From: Saccoglossus kowalevskii | Taxonomy: Eukaryota; Hemichordata; Enteropneusta; Harrimaniidae | Assembly: GCF_000003605.2 (NCBI RefSeq) | Contig: NW_003125897.1 | Span: 80,566 to 144,565 of the forward strand | DNA length: 64,000 nt | Reading direction: 5' to 3' | Part shown: piece after piece, positions 32,596 to 45,845 of the stretch | Position numbering within the stretch: position 1 is the first letter of the stretch | Layout: each line of letters starts with the position of its first letter | Notes under the pieces: generated by a model | Databases searched by the model: none | What the model was told of the DNA's origin: nothing | Seen by the model: the letters and a program-made list of their open reading frames with translations, nothing else | Position numbers and translations under genes: made by a program

Positions 32596-33891
32596 ATTAC
32601 AAGAACAACGAATAACAAAGAAGGAAGAAGAAATCAAGTACAGTTAGTCATGAAAATAGTCTAGCAGGATTTCATAATTGAAATGAATTATTTTGGTCTT
32701 GTATCTAATATAACTGCTCTAAATAGAGAAAAACAATATCCTACATGCGAAATGGCACTGTGAACAAGGTATTTATTTAAAAACTTTGAATATTTCCATT
32801 GGAAACGTATACAGGAATTTACTGGCCAATTTTGTGCATTCCGTATAGAAGCACAGAGCGAGAAAAGCGGCCCACCAATCCAGCCTTCAGTCTAGAAAGA
32901 AGACTACATTCAGCATCGTCAGAGACTTTCCGTTTTGACATTGTGGAATTCTTTCGCTTTTATGCAGAAAAATACAGTATTTTCACGAAGAAAAAACATA
33001 TTTATTAAAGTTATTGTTCACACATGAGTTGTTGAACACACTATATAGTTTGTAATTTCATTCAGCTTCTTTCAGTCATAATTCAATATAGAGAATATAA
33101 TATAATAATATAATGAAATATTTTTTTCTTGAGTAATCGGTATTTATGAAAATTATTTAAGGGTGCATAGGTAATACGTTGCGTTATGAATTATTCTTAA
33201 TACAAATTTGCTGAATTATCTTGCCAAAGTAAGTTTCCCCTCAAAGAACAAAAGAATTTCACACCGCGAAAACGGTAAGTTTTTTTATCGTAATGTTGTT
33301 TTCCCTTACTCCGTAGTTAGTAATGATGTAAACAATGTAGCGCCACCCAGTGTTCAAATATTCTATTTTATGCTACTGCAAGTTGTATTCACTTTCGAAG
33401 TGAACATTATTTTCTACAATCATCATTTTCGTGGTGGTTTTCTTGATAATATATTGAGACAATGAAAAAAAAAAGTACAAGGAATATTTCATTGTCCAAG
33501 GTAAACGGATTTGGATTCGCTTCTCCAAGCTCAAAGGCCAACAACTTGTATTGGAAGGCGTTGACCAAGTTTAAAGTATACCATACATAATCATGAGTTG
33601 ATAATGCAATGGGACGTCATCAACTTTCAATACTGAATATGAAGACCGATGGGAACAAAACCTGAAATACGTGTACACAATTATACCAATACAGCTTTTA
33701 GCGTATTAGAAGTCAGTTAAAGCAGCGATAGCTGTTATTATTTTTTTAAATATAACAACAAATCGTACCCAAATGGTATTTTAGACACAATTGCATAGAA
33801 AAAGTGTCCCTACACAAGGCTAAAGTCACGTGAAATGCGACGTGAAGACTAAGGATCGAGTAGTCAACATTTTGTTGAAATCGGTCACGCG
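31991..33891. other. Region upstream of RPL27A, no gene seen
   Basis: It contains C-rich phrases near 32220-32260 and a (CA)n run at 32558-32590. I recognise no exon. A promoter for an outward gene cannot be excluded. Confidence 0.35.
32558..32590. repeat. (CA)n microsatellite
   Basis: An uninterrupted CA run of about 16 copies. Confidence 0.95.
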
Positions 33892-34215
33892 ATGGGAACC
33901 GTAGGAAATTGTGATGCCCGGACACTATTATGGGAAATAGCACATAACATCTTCAACGAGAGGCCATCAGAGAGAGGCCTAGTCCCTCAAGATGGCGACG
34001 CATTTAACATTCTGCACAGGGCCCTGATAAAGTTGTCATCTTGTATCCCTGTAATCCCCGAGGTTCGCCTGACAAAACTGGATTTCAAAAGATTGCGCCC
34101 CCAACCCCGCGGCCATCTTTTTCTACTTGCAAGTGATTTAATGTACAACGTTGATATATTGTGTATAGCTTATGTTTTCAGTGACCGTATTTCCGCGACA
34201 CTGATGGCACATTAA
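33892..34215 (+). other. Unrecognised 107-aa ORF ending in a MITE
   Basis: The start is in a fair context (cacgcgATGG). The ORF is G/C-richer than its surroundings and looks protein-like at first (LLWEIAHNIFNERPSERGL). Its stop codon is the TAA of the TTAA target site of the MITE at 34216. I recognise no family. It may be a decayed exon or chance. Confidence 0.2.
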
Positions 34216-34340
34216 AGCGCGGTGGTCGTCGCGCAGCGCGTGTTCGAATTTCATGTAAATAAACAATGTATTTTACACGTGTTGTACACGTCGCTATGAG
34301 TTCCATATCGAACAGGACGCGGCACGACGACTGCCGCCCT
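34216..34340. mobile_element. TTAA-flanked MITE, twin of the 20709 copy
   Basis: TTAA on both sides (34212-34215, 34341-34344). Ends AGCGCGGTGGTCGTCGCGC and the complement of AGGGCGGCAGTCGTCGTGCC. Very few differences from 20709-20835 suggest fairly recent spread. Confidence 0.8.
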
Positions 34341-34344
34341 TTAA

Positions 34345-37300
34345 TGTTTTATTGGAATATAAATCGATAGTTACTGCTATGGCTGCTTTATTGCGCAATG
34401 AAGTCCATTCCTTCACATAATTGACCTCCAGTCGAGCCTGCGGTCCACTTGTCGGTCAAGTCTAAGAACGAATACACTCCACTCGTGCGCAGTGCGACAT
34501 CTCTTTCCTTTAAATATACAAAGTAGATCACTATCTCAAAGACCAATTGTGTTTTATGGGGGAAAATAAATATTGCAAATAAAAGAAATCGGGTTATTGA
34601 TTTAACACTCTTCATTCTTAGTAAATAGTTGGGATAATCTTTTTTTATCATTTCCTCATTTGATTCACAGCATATTGTAAAGAGTAGTCTCCTAGGCACA
34701 TCTGCACCGGTTCGTGGAGCAGGGGCAATGCAATTAGTAAGAGCATGCAACCACCTGTACATCAAAATAACCGTTGGCACATTATACTAATAGTCTGTTT
34801 GTGGTCTATGATAGTGTGTCTTTCCGTCTAGCACTTGTGCGCTTGTCTTACATAGTAGAAAGAAGCATACCAAACGACACAAGTCGTATAAGAAAATTTA
34901 CAAGAAAAAAAAGGACTGACAATAATCGATAACAAATCCACAAGAACAAAAACAGTTACTTGCATCTCAGTTTTTCAACCTGACCTTACAAATGAGATTT
35001 TTCATTTATGACGAAATTTTCTCTCGCTAAAGCCGATTATGACAGTTGCGGACTTCTGTCAAGTAAACATCGTCAGTTAGTACATGTAAGACTTGGTTCA
35101 TTCGACTACAACGTACATTAAATATGCAAATAGCGAATCGTGACGTCATCAATTGCTAGTCAAATGTAGAGTAGCCGAGTTCTTATATTCCAAGCTTAAA
35201 CTAAAGAATATATTTTAATGTAAAAGTAAGTATAGCATTCTTCATATCATGCGTTTCTTTACACTACAAACGCAGACGGGACTGATGTGCCTGATTACGT
35301 CATTTCTTTTAAAGACGGCAAATGAATGGCGAGTTTGGATTAATTGTAATATCATGTATTTCACGAATAGAAGACCCACTCCAAGTATATAATTTTTTAT
35401 CATCATTTCTGATTATAGTCCTGGCAACAAGAGCATCATTGAGTTCAACCATCGTTGAAATTAGCAGTGTATATGACTGTGATTAAAATAGAAATCTAAT
35501 TTATATACCACTTTACAGATTTAAATGTGCAGCACATACGACAGAGAGGCATTGGACAGTACTGTGAATTATTTTATTTTCCTAGAATTCATTTTCGTTG
35601 AAGAAATGAATCAGTAAAAATCCAGGAATGAATTAGTAAAAATCCTGTATTTTACATTCAACTCGATGAATAAACTCAACGGATGAACTTTATTCAATGC
35701 AGCCAGAATGTCTTTTCAACGAAAATTACTTCCAGCTAAAATAAAATATTTTACAGTAATGTTTCAACAGATGCATCACCACCAATTCCGCTCTCATCGG
35801 TTAGTGTTTTATAAACCATATAACTATAATTATTTAACATTTCTCATTTCACAAAATATTCGAAAAGAAAAGAAAAGATGGAGAATATAACGTTTTCTGA
35901 ATAACCAAACCCACATCGTACACTGCGGTAAGGTGTATGGTGGAGATTTTCGACAAGTACAAGGAGATCCACAGAATACCAGAATTGCTTGGCTTTATCA
36001 AAGATAGTATTGGTATTAAATACGCTCATGACATTGCCGGATAACATGGCATTTGTTCTCTCTCATTGATAGTCTAACATGCCAGTCACGTTTATGTTAT
36101 ACATACGGGAAGACAGAAAGAGTAATGGATGTTGTTCAAAGTAGTAGAAATAACAGCTGAGTAAGGATTGACGTAAGTACAGACACGCAGGCTGGTTTGG
36201 TTTTTTATACTGCTAGCTGACAATGAATGTTTTATAACAATTCACACGTGTAAACATCGATATAATCTATCTTAGTATGCACAATTCTTAAGATAAACAA
36301 ATCACGACAACGCTACATTGTGCAGGGAAATTATCACAAAACATTCAAGTTCAAAAGCACACTATAATACATCCTACAACAAGTCATACATTCTAGCTAT
36401 TGTTGGCCAAATATTTCTAGCTGATAAAATCAACGCCATCGGAGAACATAGCAACATTTCGACTGATCCATCAAATGGTGCTTGACGACGAGCAGAACAG
36501 GACACACCGATCATTCAAACAAAACCCTCAGAATGTCGTGTTCATTCATTTCATAACTAAATTATGAATGTGATTATCACTTTGTGTGACGTTCTTCTTC
36601 ATTATTCTCTTAACCAGTGGAATGAGAGGCAGACCATTGACGCAAATCGGAATGCCAATTTTTAAATTTTCATGTGCCTTTGTCAGGGTAACCAGTATAA
36701 CAAGCGGAACCGTTTCCAAGATAATACATATGTATTGTATAGTCTTAATGTATTTTACGCACATCATTTTGCATAGCATTTTTTATTGTATACTTGCTTC
36801 TGATCTTGCTTCTTAAAGTGTAATTCACGTTTCTCAACTGTCCTATATAGTTTTATATAGCTTCCTCGTTTTATACTCACCAACAAACACTCCGCTGTCT
36901 TTTAAAATCTGTTTCAAACATGTCACTGTATATTATACTTTTGATTTGTTATAGTTGTCCTACTGTCACCCGTGCGCTACGTAGGTTACGTGAATCACAT
37001 CGTGTCCGTCGGAGATTCGGGAATTCTAACAATTAAAGCATTTTGAAGGCATTAAGTACCAAATAAAGTTAACTCTCAATTCTTAAGTTGACAAAATGTT
37101 AACAATTTAAGTTGGTTGTTAACCGTTCTTGAAATGTTTTAAGACTAACATTTCCTGGTTAACTATTAGATTAAAAAATGAAATCTGCAACAATTATCAA
37201 GATTAAGCGGACTGAAATGGTGTAATATTTCAAATAATCCTAAACTTAATCAGATTAAGAACTCCTAGGAGTAATCGAATATCCGGATACACAATAATAT

Positions 37301-38355
37301 CAATAAAATAATTATGATACAGAAATATAGCCATCAAAAAGTACAGTTACTATAAATTATTGCAATTTACAGATACTTGTTAGTAATTTCATATAAATAT
37401 TGTTTGTTTTAGTATGCAGTACAAAAATATACTCTTGTAATTGTCATAACATAAATAAATATTCAGGCTAATTTCCCCCAAATATGTAGGAAAGATCCAA
37501 GTTTGAATTCAATTAAACACAGCTACGTCAGAGCAATGTAATGAAAATGCGAATATAACAAGGATAAGTACATGCTCACTACGCCCCCAACAAGGTACCT
37601 CTGTCCCGCGATGATAGACATACTTTGCTTCCAACTGTTAAAATGTATATAAACTGCTGCCTGCTACTGAATAATCAAAATTCTTGTACGTGAATCTACC
37701 CCTTCACACAATCAATTTTTAGAAAAACAAATTCATCTTCAAAACCATTGATGAAATTCACCTCCACTTATTATATAAGCGCTATATTGTTGAAACTACC
37801 ACCTCGACATCACATAGTTTTGATAATGGAGCCTATTTTTCAAATTTCCTGTGTGTACGTACTTGTTTAGACGTACATTTGTTGAGCACTTATTCACGTG
37901 GAAGAGATTGCAAAATCGTCGTGTATAAGCCATAGTAGACGTAAGGATGATTAAAGTGATGTGTCGCGTGCATCGGTTCAGGGGATTGTTTTTGTAAATG
38001 TTACAAACATAAACCGATACACCATTTAAATCGGATTGCCTGCCGCCAGGACTTACTTTGCTGACAACCAGCATAATTGTTAATTTCGTGATTACACGCA
38101 CAACCGTCCGCTCAACACAGTAACTATGGCAACTGCACGCTGCTACTGCCAAAGCACCAACATCAATGATAATATCGTACGTGCATTAAAACTAATACGA
38201 CAACCGGCATGTAAACCGGTTGTAACCAGTTTGAGTCATTAGCATAAGTTGATAACAATGGAATATACACGTACATATGAATCTAAAATCTAATCTATCG
38301 TCGTACCTGTCATAGGTTCCACGCATAACCAGGGAAACCGGCAAATGGGGTATTT
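34345..38355. other. Intergenic, no gene seen
   Basis: About 4 kb of AT-rich sequence. Opposed ORFs overlap at 36546-36816 and a 118-aa minus ORF lies at 37796-38152; neither carries a known motif. A palindromic motif copy (GTAAACCGGTTGTAACCAG) is at about 38210. Confidence 0.4.
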
Positions 38356-38475
38356 GACGCGCCACAGGTGTCGCGCAGCGCGTTTGGATTCCACGTAAAC
38401 AAACAACGTATTTTACACGCGTTGCGTACGTTGTATGGGACCTATATTAAACACAACGTTTTAAACGCTAACATA
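38356..38475. mobile_element. Diverged TTAA-MITE relic
   Basis: 'gtcgcgcagcgcgtttggat', 'cgtaaacaaacaacgtatttt' and 'acacgcgttgcgtacg' match the interior of 20709 and 34216 with many changes. The ends are not clean. Confidence 0.5.
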
Positions 38476-39600
38476 CGCTTATCTACCAGTGACAATCCAG
38501 ATTTAAAACTTGTCGAGGTACATTCACAAAAATGTTGAAAACCGAAAAAGCTGACCATTAACAACCCGGTTGGATTCGGGGAAAAATATTAGAAGAAATA
38601 AAGACACATAGCCAATGAAATAACAGCTCCATCATCATCATCTTCGTTGTAAAAAAACCCTCACATTTAAGTGAACAAAACACATAATATGCACAACACC
38701 AGTTATAACCCTACAGGTTATAAGGATTACGCAATACTACTGAATACACTCGATGAGTGTAGCCATGGCAACATTGCTTGCAACTATTCTGCAGTACAGT
38801 ACGTTCACCCTGCGACCTAGGTTCCTGGACAAGATTTCAAAAATGTCGAGCCTCACCCAACGCGGTACACAGTCGAATTAAATGGTGAAAGGTTATAATA
38901 CGTCAATGGGACCATATGCCTCGTATACGCCCACGCTAGTTCTATGGATCTAATACTAAAATCAACCAAAAAAAACAAACAATTTGACACAAAACTTATA
39001 CATAGGGTATTATATACATGTCAACTATAGTATTATCCACACCTCGTGTCCACATATGTATGCAACGTCACATGGTTCTCTCGCTCGATCTCGCTGATGT
39101 TGATTCAATAAAGTATATTATTGTGATGGCGGACTTCCGGTGAAACTACACAAAACCTCACGAATCCATGCTGTTGAACAAATATTGTCACCAGTAAGCT
39201 TTGGGTTTGATCAAAATAAATTTGTATTTTTGGGCATTTCTATATACATTCGTACACACATATACATGTACAACAATAGTGTTGTGTACAGTGAGTTTAT
39301 AACTTAATACCATTGCGAATCCGGCAAAACAGTTAATTAAAAATTAGCCAATAATTACTATCTATTCTTTGTATGAATAGATATCCCTCCCATGTGATTG
39401 GTTGATTGTAGCACGTACCAGGCGGTGTTGGTGAAGGTTAACGCCACAGTTATGTGCAGTTAATTTGTGAACGCATATCATAATGGCCGATGATTATCGA
39501 CTATCGTACCAAAAAGAAAATTGAAATATTCAGCACTCAGCTGACAGCGCTGATGTTAATTTACATAGATACAAAAAGTCAATTGTACACTCTGTTGTCG

Positions 39601-39698
39601 CGATAGACCAGTCCTTGAGGGCTGATGTAGTTGTTGGTTCGACCCTTGGTAATTTTTGTCAGTATTTGAGGGACTGCAATAAAACTCTATCTCTATCC
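39601..39698 (+). repeat. SINE-like tail with B box
   Basis: 'gttggttcgaccc' matches a tRNA B box. 'gggactgcaataaaactct' and a short ctctat repeat follow, like a SINE 3' end. The A box is unclear. Confidence 0.35.
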
Positions 39699-40627
39699 AA
39701 AGCCGCACAGTCTTAGACAACTAGCAATGTATAAATTTTGAGCTAATACAATGTCGATTTACGGGTTATGTATAAATATTATTTTGGGATTCATTTTTTG
39801 GTAGAGAACATTTTATTGCCCATCATAATTTGTCAGTAATTCTGTCAACATTTACTAGGAAAATACTCTTCCGTGTTTATTTATTCTGAACAATACTCAT
39901 TTACTATATTGTTTACATTTACTAGTATGTGGAGTCACTTGATCCAAGTGGAGCGCACAACTTCCCTCTCGCAATTTAAACCAACGATTTTCAGATGGAT
40001 GAGTTATTTGGATGCAATTATATCTAAACAAGAGATTTGTGATAGTTCGATATTTTCGTGTCCTTCAACCATTGTCCTTTTATACAAAAAAGGTTTAAAG
40101 GACACATATACGCAGTGACAACGAATGCAAAAAAGAAACTTCTAAACTGGCAAAATACAAAGTATAACCTTATTAGATTACTCATACCCGACTGCTCGGC
40201 TGGGCGGCCTCAGATAACGATATCGAGTGAGTAAGAATTCTCTAACCATCAGTTAACTGCAGGGAGTACACTCTGCTTAGCACTTACAGCTTTTGTAGTT
40301 TACATATGAATACAATTGTCCCGAACATCTGTATCACTATAATAATAACAGTCACAATTAAACGCTAAAAAACAACATTGTAAATTGCGACATATTTATA
40401 ATTTCTTTGTATGTCAACAATTGATCTAAGTGTGGCCACGTGCATTAATTTACCAGATGGTAAACTTCAACGAATAACATTTCCCGTATATTTTCCATCC
40501 GTCTTTTAAAATGCAACGACTGTCACATCCCGACCGCAAATTTAATGTATACACAAACATTCTGTTTTGCAATAGTCGGATGAGACCCGTATGTAACACT
40601 GCAACGTGGGACGTCTGTGACGCTTTG

Positions 40628-40893
40628 NNNNNNNNNNNNNNNNNNNNNNNNNNNNNNNNNNNNNNNNNNNNNNNNNNNNNNNNNNNNNNNNNNNNNNNNN
40701 NNNNNNNNNNNNNNNNNNNNNNNNNNNNNNNNNNNNNNNNNNNNNNNNNNNNNNNNNNNNNNNNNNNNNNNNNNNNNNNNNNNNNNNNNNNNNNNNNNNN
40801 NNNNNNNNNNNNNNNNNNNNNNNNNNNNNNNNNNNNNNNNNNNNNNNNNNNNNNNNNNNNNNNNNNNNNNNNNNNNNNNNNNNNNNNNNNNNN
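40628..40893. other. Assembly gap (266 N)
   Basis: A run of N directly against an (AAT)n microsatellite, the likely cause of the gap. ORFs across it are meaningless. Confidence 1.

Positions 40894-40949
<56 letters not shown>
40894..40949. repeat. (AAT)n microsatellite beside the gap
   Basis: At least 18 trinucleotide copies; the left end is hidden in the N run. Confidence 0.97.
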
Positions 40950-40951
<2 letters not shown>

Positions 40952-41639
40952 CAACAAAATGTGTTGTCGAGATAATGCAATAAAACCATTTAAACAGCTG
41001 CCAAATGTTACAGTATGAATGGCCTTCAGTTCGCATCACATCATCAGTAGAATTAAAACGATGCAAGAATGAATGAGGAAAATACAATAGGACCAGTAGA
41101 ATCTAGTCTAATCATCACACACCCAATGTAACACCTGTTTAAAAATGTTTTTAAAGATTAAAGATTGTATGTTATATTCGTCATGCTTATCATTATCATC
41201 GGGTCATGCGACCAGTATACTAATTTTTAGAAGATACAAGACTCTGAAATATTTAATGTACTGCAAATAACTGCAATTAAACGGAATACAAAATTGTACT
41301 CTTAATAGTACTGTTTTAAATTTATAACTAAATATATATATGTACTCATGATTTATTTCGATTAATCGTTATCTATAGTATTCCTGGTACCCATTTATGT
41401 ATAATTAAAGCAACACATACAGCCCTGTCTTCCTAAAATATCTTCCGTATTGTATTGTGTTTTGTTCATTTAGACAACAAATTGTCAGGAATGGTATATC
41501 ACGAGTCTTTCCATCACTTATGCACGTAATGGTTCACAGGTGAAAAGTACAGTGGATGGTCTCTGTGCTAAACTATGAGCAGACATGCCCATACGATGTT
41601 TTCTATTAAAAAATGTATTCGTACGTTTGAGAGACAGAA

Positions 41640-41972
41640 TCAATAAACAAACAAAAACCCATATATCAATCTGAGAGAAATACAACCAAACTGCAATAAA
41701 GCGTTACTGGGTGCATCCATAATAGAATTAAGACAAGTGCATACACCACCATTATGAATTGGATAGCTGTTTTTTATGGGGGCTGAGTCACCGATTTTAA
41801 TGCAAGCATACACTACATCTATGCAGCCGAATACGGGAGGAACACCGTAACAGCGGTACCATTGTACAGTTTGTCTGTATTTAAAATGTTTCGATATTTG
41901 ACTGAGTGATAGACTTTCAAAATGTGTAACACAAATAAACGCACCAATACATGTAAAACTATGAAAATACAA
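41640..41972 (-). pseudogene. Harbinger-type transposase relic
   Basis: The minus-strand frame includes YGVPPVFGCIDVVYACIKI. This fits the PIF/Harbinger nuclease pattern of G-P-V-x-GCID followed by an I-x-I/K segment, which holds the second catalytic Asp. The rest of the DDE domain and the Myb-like partner are not seen. The usual Gly-Thr after GCID is replaced. The fragment is short, so the call is tentative. Confidence 0.3.
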
Positions 41973-41979
41973 CTTAAGC

Positions 41980-42260
41980 GTTGAGCTCAGCTGTCACGGT
42001 AGATGACAGAGCGAAGCTGTTCATATATAATGTAATTGTCCGTTGTCGTCTTTTTTCGACTTCTTCTTAAAAATACCGGGCCAATGAATATCTGGGTGGA
42101 CCTCTGTCAGTTTGTTCATTTCGTGGCGATATCTTCAATTTTCTCTTTCTGTAATTTTTGGTACAAAATGTTATTTTTGATTTCTTAAAACCTACCAGCT
42201 CATGGTGCACGTCTATTAGATTTGTTTATTTCGATACGATAACTTGCCAAATGCTAAATT
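41980..42260. repeat. Diverged relative of the 157-bp-unit element
   Basis: 'gagctcagctgtcacggtag' and 'gacagagcgaagctgttc' resemble the ends of 8179-9228. 'tcatttcgtggcgatatctt', 'gtaatttttggtaca' and 'ttttgatttcttaaa' match its unit. One to two units remain. Confidence 0.5.
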
Positions 42261-42269
42261 TCGTTTTTT

Positions 42270-43939
42270 TTTCTTGCACCAGTGCGTTATGGGAAATGCA
42301 ATGTTCGCGCCCAGTTGTTTACCTCATTCCGTGTGCTAATATCTACGCTCTATTATTATCTACTTTAAAAACACTTATTTTTACGTTTTATTCAACACTA
42401 AAGGAATCCACTCGATCTATTGAAAGCAGTTTTCAGGATTTGTTTTGCTCGTGCTCGACAGTGAAACACAATTCCTGTAAACTAATACAGTTACGGTATA
42501 AGACCATAAGTGTGTTTCGTTATTTTTTTCAACAATTTTTCTGGAGCACACACCGTGAAACCTGACTATCGACAATGCAACTAATGCCAGTTTTTTAGTC
42601 TCTTTTGCCGGGCGTTTTTCCCCCTCAGATTAAATGTATGCATGTACGTACGTAATGTTCATAATACGGTTATCTAAATTAAAAAAAAGGTCGTGAACAA
42701 GATCATCCAAGGATCCAAAGTAATGTAATCGTTAGTGTCTCTCTGTGTGTGCACATACTCCAAAGAAGTACATGTATGTGTTGTTTGAACGTTTTACAAG
42801 TTATAAAATCTCTACAAGGTGCGTGTTCCATGAAACAAAACATCAATACATAATACATATAATACATGTATTTTGCACTGTGACAAAGTTGTTCCTATTT
42901 CCATAGTACCCACTAAATGACCGGACAATCAGTTTAAAACAAATAACTTACATCATTAGAACCATGCTCACATGCTTAAATACACCCCAAGAATTAAAAA
43001 AACAACTCGATTATCAACAGATTAACACTTTGGTTTCGCATAAAACTATGATTGACAGTCATTTAGAGCACTCCCAACGACTGTTCGAAACATGTTTTTC
43101 TTATTTTTCGTAGACGGAAATTGCGGTGAAATTTCGCCCAACTTGTAAAATAGCATCACAATTGATTGTGTACGACAAAAATTACCAAATCCAGTGATTT
43201 CACCAAGCATCACGAAACCGTCCTTTTATACACCCGGAGCTGCTGTTTAATATTTCATCGCACAGAACATTATACACTTTGTTTTGAGGAGGACACACAA
43301 ACAGCAGAGCTATTTCGATCGTTGTCAATATATCAAAATAGTATGCATTATGTGATACCTAACATATATGTCAAAATGATATCAATACCTTTACAATCTA
43401 GAGTATGTCTCATTTCAAAGGCTTGTGAGAGTAGCAGTTAGAATGATATAACTCAATTAGTGCAGGAAGAAATCTGTGATTGTTCTGGAAAAAGTTACTT
43501 CATGAAATGAAAATCATTGCGCGAGGTCGTACGAGGTCATTTCTAATAAGACTTTCCATAAGAATCAAACACAGGCAGTGTCCATCAATACTTACCTCCG
43601 CACCACTTCTAGATAGATGCATTAGCTGTGTTTTACGCGTATCTGACACTGAAATATGTGATATGGTAGTTAAATGCATTCACTCTCAACAAAGAAGAAT
43701 TATACAAAGGTAAGAAATAATTGGGGCACCAAATAAGTTGGGTAATATACGCTACTACTAAAGAAAGTTACAACTCCATTTCATTTGAATATAATGTGTA
43801 AATGAATGATATGGTTGGTGGTTTGAACTTAAGTGTAGGAGAAGAAAATGCTGATGATGACTATGCTGATGACGATGAGGGTTCTGTTCTATAGCCTCAT
43901 ATCAAGTGTTTATTTTGGATGTTGTTAATTGCATCAACT
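42270..43939. other. Intergenic, no gene seen
   Basis: Short plus-strand ORFs (42158-42565, 43166-43441, 43480-43713) show no family motif or splice-supported structure. Confidence 0.35.
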
Positions 43940-45734
43940 GACTAGAACCTGAACTTGATGATGGACAAACCAAAATAGCTTGAGTAATCTTAATGAATAC
44001 AGATTCAGGTACAGATATTATTAACTTACTATTAGATGTTTTATTACAATGAATATTGCAACACGAAAAATAGTTCAAACCACAAAATCACTGTGTAGGT
44101 GTAGCAGGTGTAACAATTACACATTGTGAGTTTTAGTTAGTTAAGCTGGGTGGATAAATATGGGAGTTAAATTGACGCCCATTCTTATTGATTTCTATCG
44201 AATTATTGTTAGATTGACTTAAGGATCTATGTGATTTGTTAATGAAAATAGATTTAATGTTTTGTCATGGTTACTTAGTTCTCTTAGATCTTTTTACATC
44301 TCTTTAGTAACAACGATGGCGTTAATAATGAGAATGTTTAATAGTAATAATTAAACCAAAGATGTTTGCCTTGGTGTGGGTCCCTATTATTCCTGTATTA
44401 TATTTTCTGCAAATTTTGTTGGAAGTTCATATGTCTTTTGTATATGACATTTGTAATTTGTGTCTGATCGTTATTTATATCATTTTAGCAGCAGCATAAT
44501 CTGTAGTATGGCTATATTTCTGGTTATTATAATGTTTTAAAAAGCAAAATAGGCAAATTCTAGGCTTCAAATACTAATGTTTGAGTAAATGTGACGATTA
44601 TTTGTCGTTTTTCTTGTCCACCTTCTCAGGAATACCAGCTAGTTAAGTATAATTTTTTTAATTCAATATTTTTCTGCTAGCAGAGCAGTGGCAGGAGCCA
44701 CCATCCAACCAACACAAACAGTCTATTCAACAACTCAGCGAAAGCATATAGAATTGATGCATTTGGAAGTCACTCTCGGACATAAACCCCGCCTTCTAAA
44801 CATGCATTAACCAATCACATGATAATGATTCATCGTATTATTAACATTAAACCAATCATATACATTTCCGATGACATTATTAATCGCCTATGATGTCATC
44901 ACCGCACTTAAATGAGTATGCTGTTCCATACTGTTCCAACAACATCCCCTTACAGATATGGCCAGTATACCAGTATACTTTGGCAGACTTCCCATTGTAA
45001 AGCTGTATTCACTGGCAAATGAAACAAGAAGTCACTTGTTGTAACGCGTTTCCATGGGAAACCAATCGCCGGACGGGTTCGCAGTGACGGCTATGGATGC
45101 TGGGCTTCAGTAAAACCATGCGAATAGGACGACATACATACGGCTAATGCAGAAATACCTGAATATATATATATTACTTATTTGAATCTTGTACATTATG
45201 TTCATACGTGCGCAATAAGACATGATTATTCCTAATTCTGTTCCTGTGCGTTTCGAATGGTAATTGCCATAGAAACCATTACGTGCAAGCATTAACAGCT
45301 GGTTTTGATATCTGATTATGTTGGAACAGAACATCTTTATCACATTAGTTTTTAAGTAACCTAGACGATAAAATAATTCATATACAACAAATATGGGCCT
45401 AATTAAAGGATGATTGGTTAGGTTGTGTAGTGTAGTGTAGTGATTGGTTAAATTGGAAGGGGCGACAAAATACCTGTGACTTGATTTACATACTCAATTT
45501 ACAAATGCATGACATGTGTCCGTGTAGACATCTATAAAAATACAGTTTTGTATTACTACTAGATAATATGAAAAATAAATGTAATTAAGTGTCATACTGC
45601 AAACTGTAGAATCACGTATATCGATTGCTTCTATTTGTGGTACATGTGTAGTAGATTCCGTGACAGGGTTTGAACATAATTGGTTTAAACATTTTATTCA
45701 GGTCATGCCATTTAATAAGTCTGTGACGTGAGGT

Positions 45735-45845
45735 TATGCGTAGGTGTGTGTGCGTGAGTGTGTGCGGGTGTATGCGTGTGGGTGTGTATGAACAATACTA
45801 TGCACCCACCCACTCCACACACGCATCCCAACATACCCACACGTT
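45735..45845. repeat. GT-rich / AC-rich foldback
   Basis: About 50 nt of GT-rich sequence is followed, after a short loop, by AC-rich sequence that can pair with it imperfectly. A related foldback lies at 48190-48265 in the duplicate. Confidence 0.55.

Noticed and set aside
36546-36816. Opposed overlapping ORFs of 76-77 residues
   Set aside because: No family motif, splice support or conservation signal on either strand.
40450-41087. Several ORFs of 90-181 residues around 40.5-41 kb
   Set aside because: They run through the N gap and the (AAT)n repeat.
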